Source: Deltaproteobacteria bacterium (GTDB lineage Bacteria > Desulfobacterota > Syntrophia > Syntrophales > UBA2192). From it: 6,446 nt of DNA. The stretch's first letter is position 1, and each line of letters begins with the position of its first letter. Shown piece after piece: positions 1 through 6,437 of this stretch. The notes below the pieces were generated by a model. The model ran no database searches. It saw nothing but the letters and a program-made list of their open reading frames with translations, and was not told where the DNA came from. The stretch covers positions 1 through 6,446 of the forward strand of contig JAPLJU010000101.1 of assembly GCA_026388445.1 (NCBI GenBank), written 5' to 3'. The translations under genes were made by a program, and so were the position numbers.

Positions 1-2
1 CC

Positions 3-1760
3 CTTCTCACACTCGCCTGCAGTCTGCATGCCGAGGAAAAACCCGGCAGGGAGGCCATCGGCCGGATCTATTTTCTCGACAGCCTCGGCAGTATCGCGGG
101 CGGGCTTCTCTTCACCTTCGTCCTGGTTCATTTTTTCGGGAACCTCACTTCCCTCCTCGTGCCGGCTCTGCTTTGCCTTATCGCCTTCCTCCTGCTTCCA
201 TCCGGCTGGAGAACCCGCTCTTCAACGGCTTACATTCTCGGTTTTTCCGGGGTCATCCTTGCCATTTCCGCCTTTTTTATCCCTGTCGAGAAGTTCACCC
301 TGCAGCGCCTCTTCATGGGTCAGGAGATCGTGGATTTTCGCGAATCCCCCTACGGACGGATTGTCATCACGCGGGAGCACGACCAGATCTCTTTCTTTGA
401 AAACGGCGGGCACCTCTTCTCGATCCCCAACACATTCGCGAACGAGGAAATCGTCCATTACGCCCTTCCCCAGATCCCGGAGCTACGCTCTGTGATGCTC
501 ATCTCCGGTAGCGTGTCCGGCGTGACCGATGAGATCCTCAAATACAGGGTGAAGCGTCTGGACTGCGTGGAGCTGGACCCCGCCATCATCGAGCTGGGGC
601 TGCGGCATCTTGGGGTCCGGCACCCGGAGGCCGTACGCCTTCATCTCGAGGATGGAAGAAAGTACGTCGAGAGGGCCACTGAAACATACGACGCGGTTCT
701 CCTGGATGTGCCGCCGCCGGACGCCCTGCAACTCAACCGATTCTTTACCGGGGAATTCTTCGAGGCAGTAAAATCACGCCTCCGCCCCGGAGGTGTCTTC
801 GGCTTCGCCGTGCCGGGCGCCGAGAATTACATCAGCCCCGACCAGGCAGCCCTCCTCTCGTCGCTCAGGCGGACCCTGCGGGGGGTCTTCAAGAATGTCC
901 TCATCATTCCCGGGGACAGGAACATATTCATAGCCTCCGACGGGCTCCTCTCCGCAGACGTGGCGGCCCTCATCGAAGCGAAAAAAATCCCGACGACCTA
1001 TGTGAACCGCCATTATCTCACGGGCCGCGTCACACCGGACCGGGTCGCCTTTGTGGCGGCCAGCCTCCGGGATGACGTCCCGGAGAACAGAGACTTTCGA
1101 CCCGTAGCCTTCTTTTTCCGGATGAAGCTCTGGCTTTCGATGTTCGGGAAGAACCACGGCCCCATCCTGGTCGGAGTCGCTGTGCTATTTCTGTTTTACT
1201 TCCTTCGCATCGGCATGGTCAGAAAAACACTCTTCACAACAGGATGTTTCGCCTCGGCCATGGAGATTGTCATCCTGTTGAGTTACCAGATCCTTCATGG
1301 AACCGTTTACACCGGTATCGGGTTCATCGTGGCCTCTTTCATGTTCGGGCTGGCCGCCGGTAGCCTTGCAGCCAGCCGGATCATCGAACGGGGCGGGCGC
1401 ATCGGAAAAGGCACCCTTCTGGGACTGGAAGCGGCCATCCTGGCATACACCGTCATCTACATGCTGGCCCTCGCCTTCGGCAGAGGACTCATGACGGACC
1501 CGGCCTTCGCCTTCCTCACGGCTATCATCGGGGTCCTCACAGGAGCGGAATTCCCCGTGGCCTCAAGGCTTATATCTTCCTCTCCCGGCGAGACGGCGGG
1601 TTCCCTCTATGCGGCCGACCTTTTCGGGGCAAGCCTGGGGGCCGCGGCGGTGAGCCTCTTCCTCATCCCCGCAGCGGGCATCTACATGACCTGCCTCATC
1701 CTCCTTGCCATCAAGATTCTCATGATCACAGGCCTCGCCCTCTGGAGAAGCTACGCCTGA
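3..1760 (+). CDS. Membrane-fused spermidine synthase-like protein, 5' end cut by window edge
   Basis: The frame is open from the first bases of the window, so the gene begins outside it; 585 residues are visible. The GTG at 159 is internal, because the 52 codons before it encode a convincing membrane segment (YFLDSLGSIAGGLLF). Visible layout: three membrane segments (to about base 290), a soluble Rossmann domain of the spermidine synthase type (about 330-1080), then about seven membrane segments (1160-1750). The Rossmann part shows the glycine-rich SAM site region (LISGSVSG, about 501-522), the acidic CVELDP strand end and the LQLNRFFTGEFF block common in fused membrane/spermidine-synthase proteins. 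The usual GGGDGG glycine motif and the DSSDP catalytic aspartate region of true aminopropyltransferases are replaced (SGSVSG and DVPPPD), so polyamine synthesis is doubtful; substrate unknown. It precedes amrS and amrB in the same direction and is probably co-transcribed. Family assignment is confident, function is not. Confidence 0.85.
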   Translation, partial: LLTLACSLHAEEKPGREAIGRIYFLDSLGSIAGGLLFTFVLVHFFGNLTSLLVPALLCLIAFLLLPSGWRTRSSTAYILGFSGVILAISAFFIPVEKFTLQRLFMGQEIVDFRESPYGRIVITREHDQISFFENGGHLFSIPNTFANEEIVHYALPQIPELRSVMLISGSVSGVTDEILKYRVKRLDCVELDPAIIELGLRHLGVRHPEAVRLHLEDGRKYVERATETYDAVLLDVPPPDALQLNRFFTGEFFEAVKSRLRPGGVFGFAVPGAENYISPDQAALLSSLRRTLRGVFKNVLIIPGDRNIFIASDGLLSADVAALIEAKKIPTTYVNRHYLTGRVTPDRVAFVAASLRDDVPENRDFRPVAFFFRMKLWLSMFGKNHGPILVGVAVLFLFYFLRIGMVRKTLFTTGCFASAMEIVILLSYQILHGTVYTGIGFIVASFMFGLAAGSLAASRIIERGGRIGKGTLLGLEAAILAYTVIYMLALAFGRGLMTDPAFAFLTAIIGVLTGAEFPVASRLISSSPGETAGSLYAADLFGASLGAAAVSLFLIPAAGIYMTCLILLAIKILMITGLALWRSYA

Positions 1761-1791
1761 TCCCCAGAGTCGATTCGCAAGGCGGTAAAAA

Positions 1792-1890
1792 ATGATTGGC
1801 ATTCCAGATGTTCATGATATGATGGCTTCAAACGGACTCACCGTGCAGGAAAAAGACCTTCCAGGGGAAACAAGAATCCGCGAGAGATGA
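1792..1890 (+). CDS. Candidate 32-codon leader/small ORF coupled to amrS
   Basis: A short frame opens at ATG 1792, with an in-frame TAA just upstream at 1786-1788. It ends at TGA 1888-1890, sharing ATGA with the amrS start codon. A purine-rich AAGGCGG at 1779-1785 sits 6-9 bases before its ATG, better placed than anything ahead of amrS, whose start is preceded only by CGAGAG. The product would begin MIGIPDVHDMM and end TRIRER; it is charged, has no cysteine and no membrane segment, and I recognise no family. The simplest role is translational coupling, ribosomes ending here and reinitiating on amrS. A bioactive small peptide is possible but unsupported. CGCCT at 1754-1758 can pair with AGGCG at 1780-1784 and might mask this ribosome site; this is speculative. 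A chance open frame is a real alternative. Confidence 0.35.
   Translation: MIGIPDVHDMMASNGLTVQEKDLPGETRIRER
1796..1823 (+). promoter_or_regulatory. Possible sigma70-type promoter upstream of amrS
   Basis: TTGGCA (1796-1801) and TATGAT (1818-1823) each differ at one base from the -35 and -10 consensus and are separated by 16 bases. Transcription would start near 1830, giving a leader of about 57 bases before amrS. The site lies inside the candidate 32-codon frame at 1792-1890, so a transcript from here would lack that frame's start. The two readings compete unless amrS is expressed in two ways. Based on pattern matching only. Confidence 0.28.
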
Positions 1891-1994
1891 AAGAACCGGC
1901 AGATCAGGCACGCTTTCTCAAGATGACGAGGAGGGGTCTCCTCAAGGCGGGGCTCGTCTGCGCAATATCGGGACTCCCCTGCCGTGCCTTTGCC
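1887..1994 (+). other. Twin-arginine (Tat) signal peptide-like segment of AmrS
   Basis: Residues 1-36 of AmrS contain a charged n-region, the twin arginines R15-R16 within TRRGLLKAG, a moderately hydrophobic stretch (about 18-31) and an AxA-type site (A34-F35-A36) followed by glycine. No lipobox is present: the cysteines at 25 and 32 are preceded by V and P. If used, the enzyme would be exported folded with its clusters. It could instead serve only as a membrane tether or be vestigial. Confidence 0.6.
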
Positions 1995-3074
1995 GGGTGG
2001 GCCTCCTCATCGGGCCGGAACGAAAAAAAAGTCACACTGAATGACGCCCCCGGGAAGATTTGGGAGTGGTCCACGGAGGTCATGTTCAAAAGGGTCTCGG
2101 GCGGCAATGTCCAGTGCCTCACCTGCCCCAACATGTGCCTTCTGCCCCCGAATGCCCGAAGCCGATGTCAGTCCCACGTCCACAAGGACGGCAAGCTCTA
2201 TACCCTGGTGTACGGGAATCCCTGTGCCGTGCATGTGGATCCCATCGAGAAGAAACCTTTTTATCACTTCCTGCCCGGCTCATCGTCTTTTTCCATCGGC
2301 ACCACCGGCTGCAGTTTCCACTGCCTGAACTGCCAGAACTGGCAGATTTCCCAGGTGAAACCCGAAGACGTGAGTTGCTACACCCTCTATCCGGAGGCCG
2401 CCGTCGAGAAGGCCATCGAGGCAAAATGCCGGACCATTGCATTCACCTACAACGAGCCAACGACGGCCCTGGAATATGCGCTCGACACCTTCCGGCTCTC
2501 GCGAAAGCGGAACGTGGGGGGTGTGTGGGTCTCCAACGGATTCATCAACAGGGAGCCTCTTCTGGAGCTCTGCAAAAACCTCTCGGCGGCGCGCATCGAC
2601 GTCAAGGGCTTCTCCGACGAGATGTATCAGATACTCAACGCCGGGCGGCTTAGCCCCGTCCTGGACACCCTGAAGATCCTGAAGGCAGAAGGGGTCTGGT
2701 TGGAGATGATCGTCCTCATCGTCCCCACTTACACGGACCGGATGGAGATGGTGAAACAGATGTGCGGGTGGTTCCTGAAGAACCTGGGCCCCGATCACCC
2801 TGTTCACTTCCTGCGCTTTCACCCCCAGTACAAGCTGACACACCTGCCTCCCACCTCGATTTCGTTCCTGGAAGACGCGCGGAAAACCGCCCTTTCCGAG
2901 GGGCTTCATCATGTGTACGTGGGAAATGTTCCCAACGCGGACTCCAATCACACCTACTGCCCCGGTTGCAAGAAGAAGATCATCAACCGGGTCGGGTTCT
3001 CGGTGACGGAAAACCGCGTCAAAAACGGTAAATGCGGCTACTGCGGGCGGCGCATCGCAGGGGTGTGGGCCTGA
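1887..3074 (+). CDS. amrS: AmmeMemoRadiSam system radical SAM enzyme with Tat-like signal
   Basis: This 395-residue protein is a radical SAM enzyme of the AmmeMemoRadiSam system, whose reaction and substrate I cannot state. The 4Fe-4S/SAM motif is CSFHCLNC (C142, C146, C149), inside the family signature GTTGCSFHCLNCQNWQIS. Just before it are the family's cysteine cluster CLTCPNMC plus C94 and the stretch DPIEKKPFYHFLPGS. Later conserved blocks include AFTYNEPT (185-192), SNGF, RIDVKG and LRFHPQYK. The C-terminus carries two CxxC pairs (358/361 and 383/386), a likely zinc ribbon or extra metal site. The N-terminus has TRRGLLKAG (14-22), a hydrophobic run and an AFA/G site near residue 36, resembling a twin-arginine signal. 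The start at 1887 keeps that signal; M13 is an alternative start that also keeps RR. No close Shine-Dalgarno is visible, suggesting coupling to the upstream short frame. amrB follows after 58 bases. Confidence 0.93.
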   Translation: MKEPADQARFLKMTRRGLLKAGLVCAISGLPCRAFAGWASSSGRNEKKVTLNDAPGKIWEWSTEVMFKRVSGGNVQCLTCPNMCLLPPNARSRCQSHVHKDGKLYTLVYGNPCAVHVDPIEKKPFYHFLPGSSSFSIGTTGCSFHCLNCQNWQISQVKPEDVSCYTLYPEAAVEKAIEAKCRTIAFTYNEPTTALEYALDTFRLSRKRNVGGVWVSNGFINREPLLELCKNLSAARIDVKGFSDEMYQILNAGRLSPVLDTLKILKAEGVWLEMIVLIVPTYTDRMEMVKQMCGWFLKNLGPDHPVHFLRFHPQYKLTHLPPTSISFLEDARKTALSEGLHHVYVGNVPNADSNHTYCPGCKKKIINRVGFSVTENRVKNGKCGYCGRRIAGVWA

Positions 3075-3136
3075 TGCCGAAGGGCAACGGCAAACTGACA
3101 AAGACGATAAAAAGGGAATACGTCAAGGAGCCATGA
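3074..3136 (+). CDS. Candidate 20-codon ORF bridging amrS and amrB
   Basis: ATG 3074-3076 overlaps the amrS stop (TGATG), and the frame ends at TGA 3134-3136, overlapping the amrB start (ATGA), so it fills the gap exactly. An AGGGG at 3059-3063 lies 10 bases before the ATG. The product starts MPKGNGKLTKT and ends REYVKEP; it is strongly basic and lacks cysteine. Likely uses are ribosome hand-over from amrS to amrB, or none at all: a frame of this length is easily open by chance. The exact fit at both ends and the similar arrangement before amrS are the only reasons to list it. Confidence 0.25.
   Translation: MPKGNGKLTKTIKREYVKEP
3125..3130 (+). promoter_or_regulatory. Shine-Dalgarno site of amrB
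   Basis: AAGGAG is a near-perfect ribosome binding site but lies only 2 bases from ATG 3133, closer than usual. That would suit reinitiation by ribosomes already terminating at TGA 3134-3136 more than fresh loading. No other start with better spacing lies upstream in the amrB frame. Confidence 0.5.
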
Positions 3137-4350
3137 AAAAACCCCGGTTGAGATCGGACATCCAGATGGTCGCCTCCACCCTGGAGGGACGCCGGGTCAT
3201 CATGTTCAGTGACCCCTTTCAGCTCGGCGGCCGGATGGTGGCTGTCGACATGAGCCTTTTGCCTCTCCTCGAGCTTCTCGACGGGCGTCACGACGTCCGG
3301 AACATCCAGATGGAGATGATGAGCCGGCAGGGCGGACGCCTGATCTTCCAGACCGAGATCGAGTCCTTTCTCAATCAACTGGACAGAACCTTTCTCCTGG
3401 ACAGCGATCTATTCCGTGAAAAAATGCAAAAGATCCGGGAAGAGTTCGGACGCGAGGCAAAGCGCGCCTTCGTTCATGGTGGAAAATGCTACGACACCGA
3501 CCCGAGGAGGCTTGCGCAGTTCATCGAGGAGATCGAACGCACCCTTCCGCCGGATGATGAACAGGACCACAATCACATTTGCGGGATACTCTCCCCCCAC
3601 ATCGATATCCAGGTGGCCCAGAGAACCTACATCGATGCCTACCGGTCGCTCAGGGGAAAGTCTTACGACCTCATCATTCTCCTTGGTGTGAACCACAACC
3701 CTCAGGATGGTCTCTACTCCCTGTCCGAGAAGAGTTATCTCACACCCTACGGCGAGCTTCCGGCCGACAGGGATCTCGTGAGAGACCTCCGGAAAAAACT
3801 CCCAAAGGGGACCCTCTCCTCCGACGACTTCGGCCACAAGATGGAGCATTCCATCGAGTTCCAGACCCTCTTCATCCACCACTACCTGAAAAACTCAACC
3901 CCCATCGTACCCATTCTCTGCGGCAGCCTGCATGAGTTCATCCTCGGCAGTGAAAATCTCTTCGGGGATGAGCGTTACCAGGCCATGCTCGCCGCCCTGG
4001 TGGACGTCGTCCGGGAGCAAGACGGAAAGGTCCTCTGTGTGGCCGGTGTGGATTTCGCCCACGTGGGCCTGAAATTCGGAGACACCCTGCCGGCCGATGC
4101 CCTTCTTCCCCGCACCCGATCCAATGACGAGAAAATCCTGTCCTTCCTCCTGCAGGGTGAAACGGAAAAGATTTTTGAAAATGCCGTCGAAACGAAAGAC
4201 CAGTACAAAGTCTGCGGGCTTCCAGCCATCATCCTGCTTTCCGACCTCCTTCAGGGCAGCCATCGCAGCTTGATGGCCTACGAAACCTATGATGAAGCCG
4301 CGACGCAGAGTGCCGTCACTTACGCCTCAGTTCTCTTTTGCGAGAAGTGA
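3133..4350 (+). CDS. amrB: AmmeMemoRadiSam system protein B (Memo family) with N-terminal extension
   Basis: A 405-residue protein in two parts. Residues about 110-405 are a Memo-like domain, structurally related in the family to extradiol dioxygenases. Its likely metal-site residues are all present: H156 (LSPHIDIQ), H188 (GVNHNP), H239 (MEHSIEFQ), H310 (VDFAHVG) and C361 (VCGLPAI). Memo proteins bind metal and human MEMO1 is linked to copper/iron redox; the bacterial reaction is unsettled. Residues about 1-100 are extra: DPFQLGG..VAVD, then LLDGRHDVRNIQ and a helical tail, resembling the small winged-helix PqqD-like domains found on some AmrB proteins (inferred from pattern, not searched). 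The usual Memo domain is about 270-300 residues, so the extension accounts for the length. It follows amrS by 58 bases in the same direction. The partner AMMECR1 domain is neither fused nor adjacent here. The gene ends 46 bases from the convergent kdpD-like gene. Confidence 0.92.
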   Translation: MKKPRLRSDIQMVASTLEGRRVIMFSDPFQLGGRMVAVDMSLLPLLELLDGRHDVRNIQMEMMSRQGGRLIFQTEIESFLNQLDRTFLLDSDLFREKMQKIREEFGREAKRAFVHGGKCYDTDPRRLAQFIEEIERTLPPDDEQDHNHICGILSPHIDIQVAQRTYIDAYRSLRGKSYDLIILLGVNHNPQDGLYSLSEKSYLTPYGELPADRDLVRDLRKKLPKGTLSSDDFGHKMEHSIEFQTLFIHHYLKNSTPIVPILCGSLHEFILGSENLFGDERYQAMLAALVDVVREQDGKVLCVAGVDFAHVGLKFGDTLPADALLPRTRSNDEKILSFLLQGETEKIFENAVETKDQYKVCGLPAIILLSDLLQGSHRSLMAYETYDEAATQSAVTYASVLFCEK

Positions 4351-4362
4351 TCGCACACGATG

Positions 4363-4406
4363 AAATATGCGTCTTGGGCCGTGATTCCTCAGCCCGTCAT
4401 ATTTTT
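4363..4406. terminator. Weak candidate bidirectional terminator between amrB and kdpD-like gene
   Basis: AAATATG (4363-4369) pairs perfectly with CATATTT (4398-4404), and inside it GGGC (4376-4379) pairs with GCCC (4392-4395), with an uneven internal loop and a 12-base apical loop. A short T run (4402-4406) ends it on the plus strand; on the minus strand only three Ts follow. It overlaps the last codons of the kdpD-like gene. Its position between convergent genes fits, but the stem is weak. Confidence 0.3.
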
Positions 4407-6418
4407 ACCCACCTTGCTGCCACAAGAGATGTGAGATTGGATATCGTTCCCAGGAGATGACGCTGTTCGGGCAGAAGGCTTTTGAAATCGTACTGAATGC
4501 CCATGACCCCTATCGTCTCATCCTGGGATTTGATCGGCATGAAGAAATACTGGATACTCGAAAGGGTTCCCGTACCGCAGCCTGCGATCTCGCCCCGGGA
4601 GTAAGTCCATTCGGCAACGGCCAGTTCATTCTGGCTGATCTCCACTTCCGGCCTGCTTCGGGCCCAGACCTGCAACCCGCCCTCTTTCACCTTAAAAAGC
4701 ACGAAGGATGGTGCATCAAGGGTCCTTGCTACATACTTGATCATCAGTTGGCTGATATCATTGAGAATGGTTGTGCGCAGGAGTGTCAGAACATTCAACG
4801 CATCACCGGAACAGCGGGCAAGCTCCTCCACCAGCTGCTCAGCAGGCGGCAGCGTCAGTAATTCCTTGCTCAATTCCTCGGCAAGGGATACCCGTTCAAG
4901 GCGATACTGCAATGCCAGATTTTGCTTTCGTGTCGTCTTGACAAGCTGCCCGATAACGATCGACGTTACGAAGAAGACAATAGCGCCGATCATTTCATGA
5001 GGGTCTTTCATGGAAAGGCTATATTTCGGATCGGTGAATAGATAATCAAACGCCAGCAGACTCGCAATCGAGGCGAAGAGAGAAGGCCCCGTGCCATATA
5101 GCAGGGCACACACGATCGGTGCAAGCAGGTAAACGAATAGAAGCGATAGTGGATTAAGGATCTGCTGCAGAGGAAACAGGTTCACCAAGGTGATCAAGGC
5201 GACCATGACCAGAGACAGGAGGTACTCTTTCGGCGAAAACGGGAGTCGCCCTGAAGGCACTTGCATCTCTGTCTCTTTTTTTTCAATCGTCGGTGTGATG
5301 AGATGCAGCTCGAACTCATTCTGCGAATGGAGAAGTCGAGAAGCCGGAGAACCCTTCAAAAACCCGATGATCATGGATCGGAGTGGTTTTCCGATGACGA
5401 TGCGTGTCATATTGTATTCACGGGCAAAACGCAAAATTTCATTGGCGATATCCGTTCCTGTCAGGGTCATTACTTTTGCACCGAGCTCTTCCGCCAGATT
5501 CAATGCCTCCGTTAAATAGGCCCGTTCCTTGACCGACAGACCCGTAACGGACGCGGTTGAAACATAAAGGGCATACCACTCCGCATGGGTGTCCTTGGCG
5601 ATGGTATAGGCCTTGCGAACCAATTGTTTCGCGTAGGGGCTGGCCGCAATACACACGACCAGCCTTTCTGATACGGGCCAGGGTCCGGGTATGGCTCTGG
5701 CCCTCATGTAGTTCAGAAGTTCGCTATCCACCTTGCGCGCGACCAGGTTAAGCATGAGTTCCCGGAGGGCGAAAAGATTACCGAGCTGGAAGAAGTTCTT
5801 CATGGCGTGCCGGGCCTGCTCGGGGAAGTACACCTTCCCTTCCTTGAGCCTCTGAAGCAGTTCTTCCCAGGGGATGTCGATCACCTGTACCTCATCTGCT
5901 CGATCCAGGAAGCTATCCGGGAGGGTCTCCTGCATGCGCACTCCCGTGATCTTTGCCACCACATCGTTCATGCTCTCAAAGTGCTGAATGTTTACCGTGG
6001 TGTATACGTCGATACCGCTATCAAGCAGCTCTTCGATGTCCTGATAGCGTTTAGGATGCCGGCTCTCGCCGACGTTTGTATGGGCGAGTTCGTCAACGAG
6101 CACAACGGAAGGACGCCGGGCAAGAACGGCGTCAAGATCAAGTTCTCCGAGAACAATTCCCATGTATTCAACCCGTCGCCGGGGAATCACTTCGAGGTCC
6201 GAGAGAAGCATCTCCGTTTCATCGCGATGGTGGGTCTCCACAACGCCGGCAATGATATCTACACCGCGACTCTTGAGGACATGGGCTTCGCTGAGCATGG
6301 TGTAAGTCTTGCCGACGCCGGGGGAATAGCCGATAAATATTTTCAGCCGCCCCTTTTTCTTTTCCTCGCGCTCGGCTTCCTTCAAGAGTGCATCCGGGCT
6401 GGGTCTTTTTTCTTCCAT
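4397..6418 (-). CDS. kdpD: KdpD-like K+/turgor sensor lacking the histidine kinase domains
   Basis: From the ATG at 6418 this is 673 residues; full KdpD is about 900. Domains in order: KdpD N-terminal ATPase-like domain (about 20-240) with Walker A GYSPGVGKT (30-38) and DELAH (109-113); a Usp domain (about 251-376) ending in SPASRLLHSQNEFEL; a DUF4118 domain with four membrane helices (about 399-416, 426-444, 446-461, 475-493); a linker; and a GAF domain (about 553-665) with AEWTYSRGEIAGCGTGT. The protein stops right after GAF, exactly where HisKA and HATPase_c should start, so it cannot autophosphorylate. Full-length KdpD regulates KdpE and the high-affinity K+ pump KdpFABC; this form may sense K+ or nucleotide and act on a separate kinase. 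The Usp c-di-AMP motif known from Staphylococcus (SxS..FTAxY) appears here only partly, as AAS (258-260) and WYALY. A TTG at 6439 also opens the frame but lies on the ribosome site. Base composition is slightly more AT-rich than the left-hand genes. Confidence 0.92.
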   Translation of the reverse strand: MEEKRPSPDALLKEAEREEKKKGRLKIFIGYSPGVGKTYTMLSEAHVLKSRGVDIIAGVVETHHRDETEMLLSDLEVIPRRRVEYMGIVLGELDLDAVLARRPSVVLVDELAHTNVGESRHPKRYQDIEELLDSGIDVYTTVNIQHFESMNDVVAKITGVRMQETLPDSFLDRADEVQVIDIPWEELLQRLKEGKVYFPEQARHAMKNFFQLGNLFALRELMLNLVARKVDSELLNYMRARAIPGPWPVSERLVVCIAASPYAKQLVRKAYTIAKDTHAEWYALYVSTASVTGLSVKERAYLTEALNLAEELGAKVMTLTGTDIANEILRFAREYNMTRIVIGKPLRSMIIGFLKGSPASRLLHSQNEFELHLITPTIEKKETEMQVPSGRLPFSPKEYLLSLVMVALITLVNLFPLQQILNPLSLLFVYLLAPIVCALLYGTGPSLFASIASLLAFDYLFTDPKYSLSMKDPHEMIGAIVFFVTSIVIGQLVKTTRKQNLALQYRLERVSLAEELSKELLTLPPAEQLVEELARCSGDALNVLTLLRTTILNDISQLMIKYVARTLDAPSFVLFKVKEGGLQVWARSRPEVEISQNELAVAEWTYSRGEIAGCGTGTLSSIQYFFMPIKSQDETIGVMGIQYDFKSLLPEQRHLLGTISNLTSLVAARWVKI

Positions 6419-6424
6419 GGAGTA

Positions 6425-6437
6425 CCTTTTATCCTCC
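6425..6437 (-). promoter_or_regulatory. Ribosome binding region deciding the kdpD-like start
   Basis: On the minus strand GGAGG (6437-6433) and AAAAGG (6430-6425) precede ATG 6418. AAGG is 6 bases away, a good spacing, and GGAGG 14. The upstream TTG at 6439-6437 shares a base with GGAGG, so it is unlikely to be the start. Only 7 bases remain beyond it, too few to judge promoter or operon context. Confidence 0.5.

Noticed and set aside
159..161. GTG as start of the spermidine-synthase-like gene
   Set aside because: The frame is open to the left edge and encodes a family-typical membrane helix before this GTG, so it is internal.
28..495. 155-codon serine-rich frame at the window start
   Set aside because: It overlaps the spermidine-synthase-like gene out of frame; the serine/arginine-rich composition is what a shifted reading of that gene would give.
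1754..1784. CGCCT/AGGCG inverted repeat as a terminator after the first gene
   Set aside because: The stem is only 5 bases with a 21-base loop and is followed by A residues rather than a T run on the plus strand, so it cannot be a standard intrinsic terminator there.
2060..2653. 197-codon open frame on the plus strand inside amrS
   Set aside because: It lies wholly within amrS in another frame and its product has no family features.
2280..3101. 273-codon open frame on the minus strand across amrS
   Set aside because: It is antisense to a gene with clear radical SAM motifs throughout; the product is rich in R, H, V and P with no recognisable domain, typical of a shadow frame in GC-rich coding DNA.
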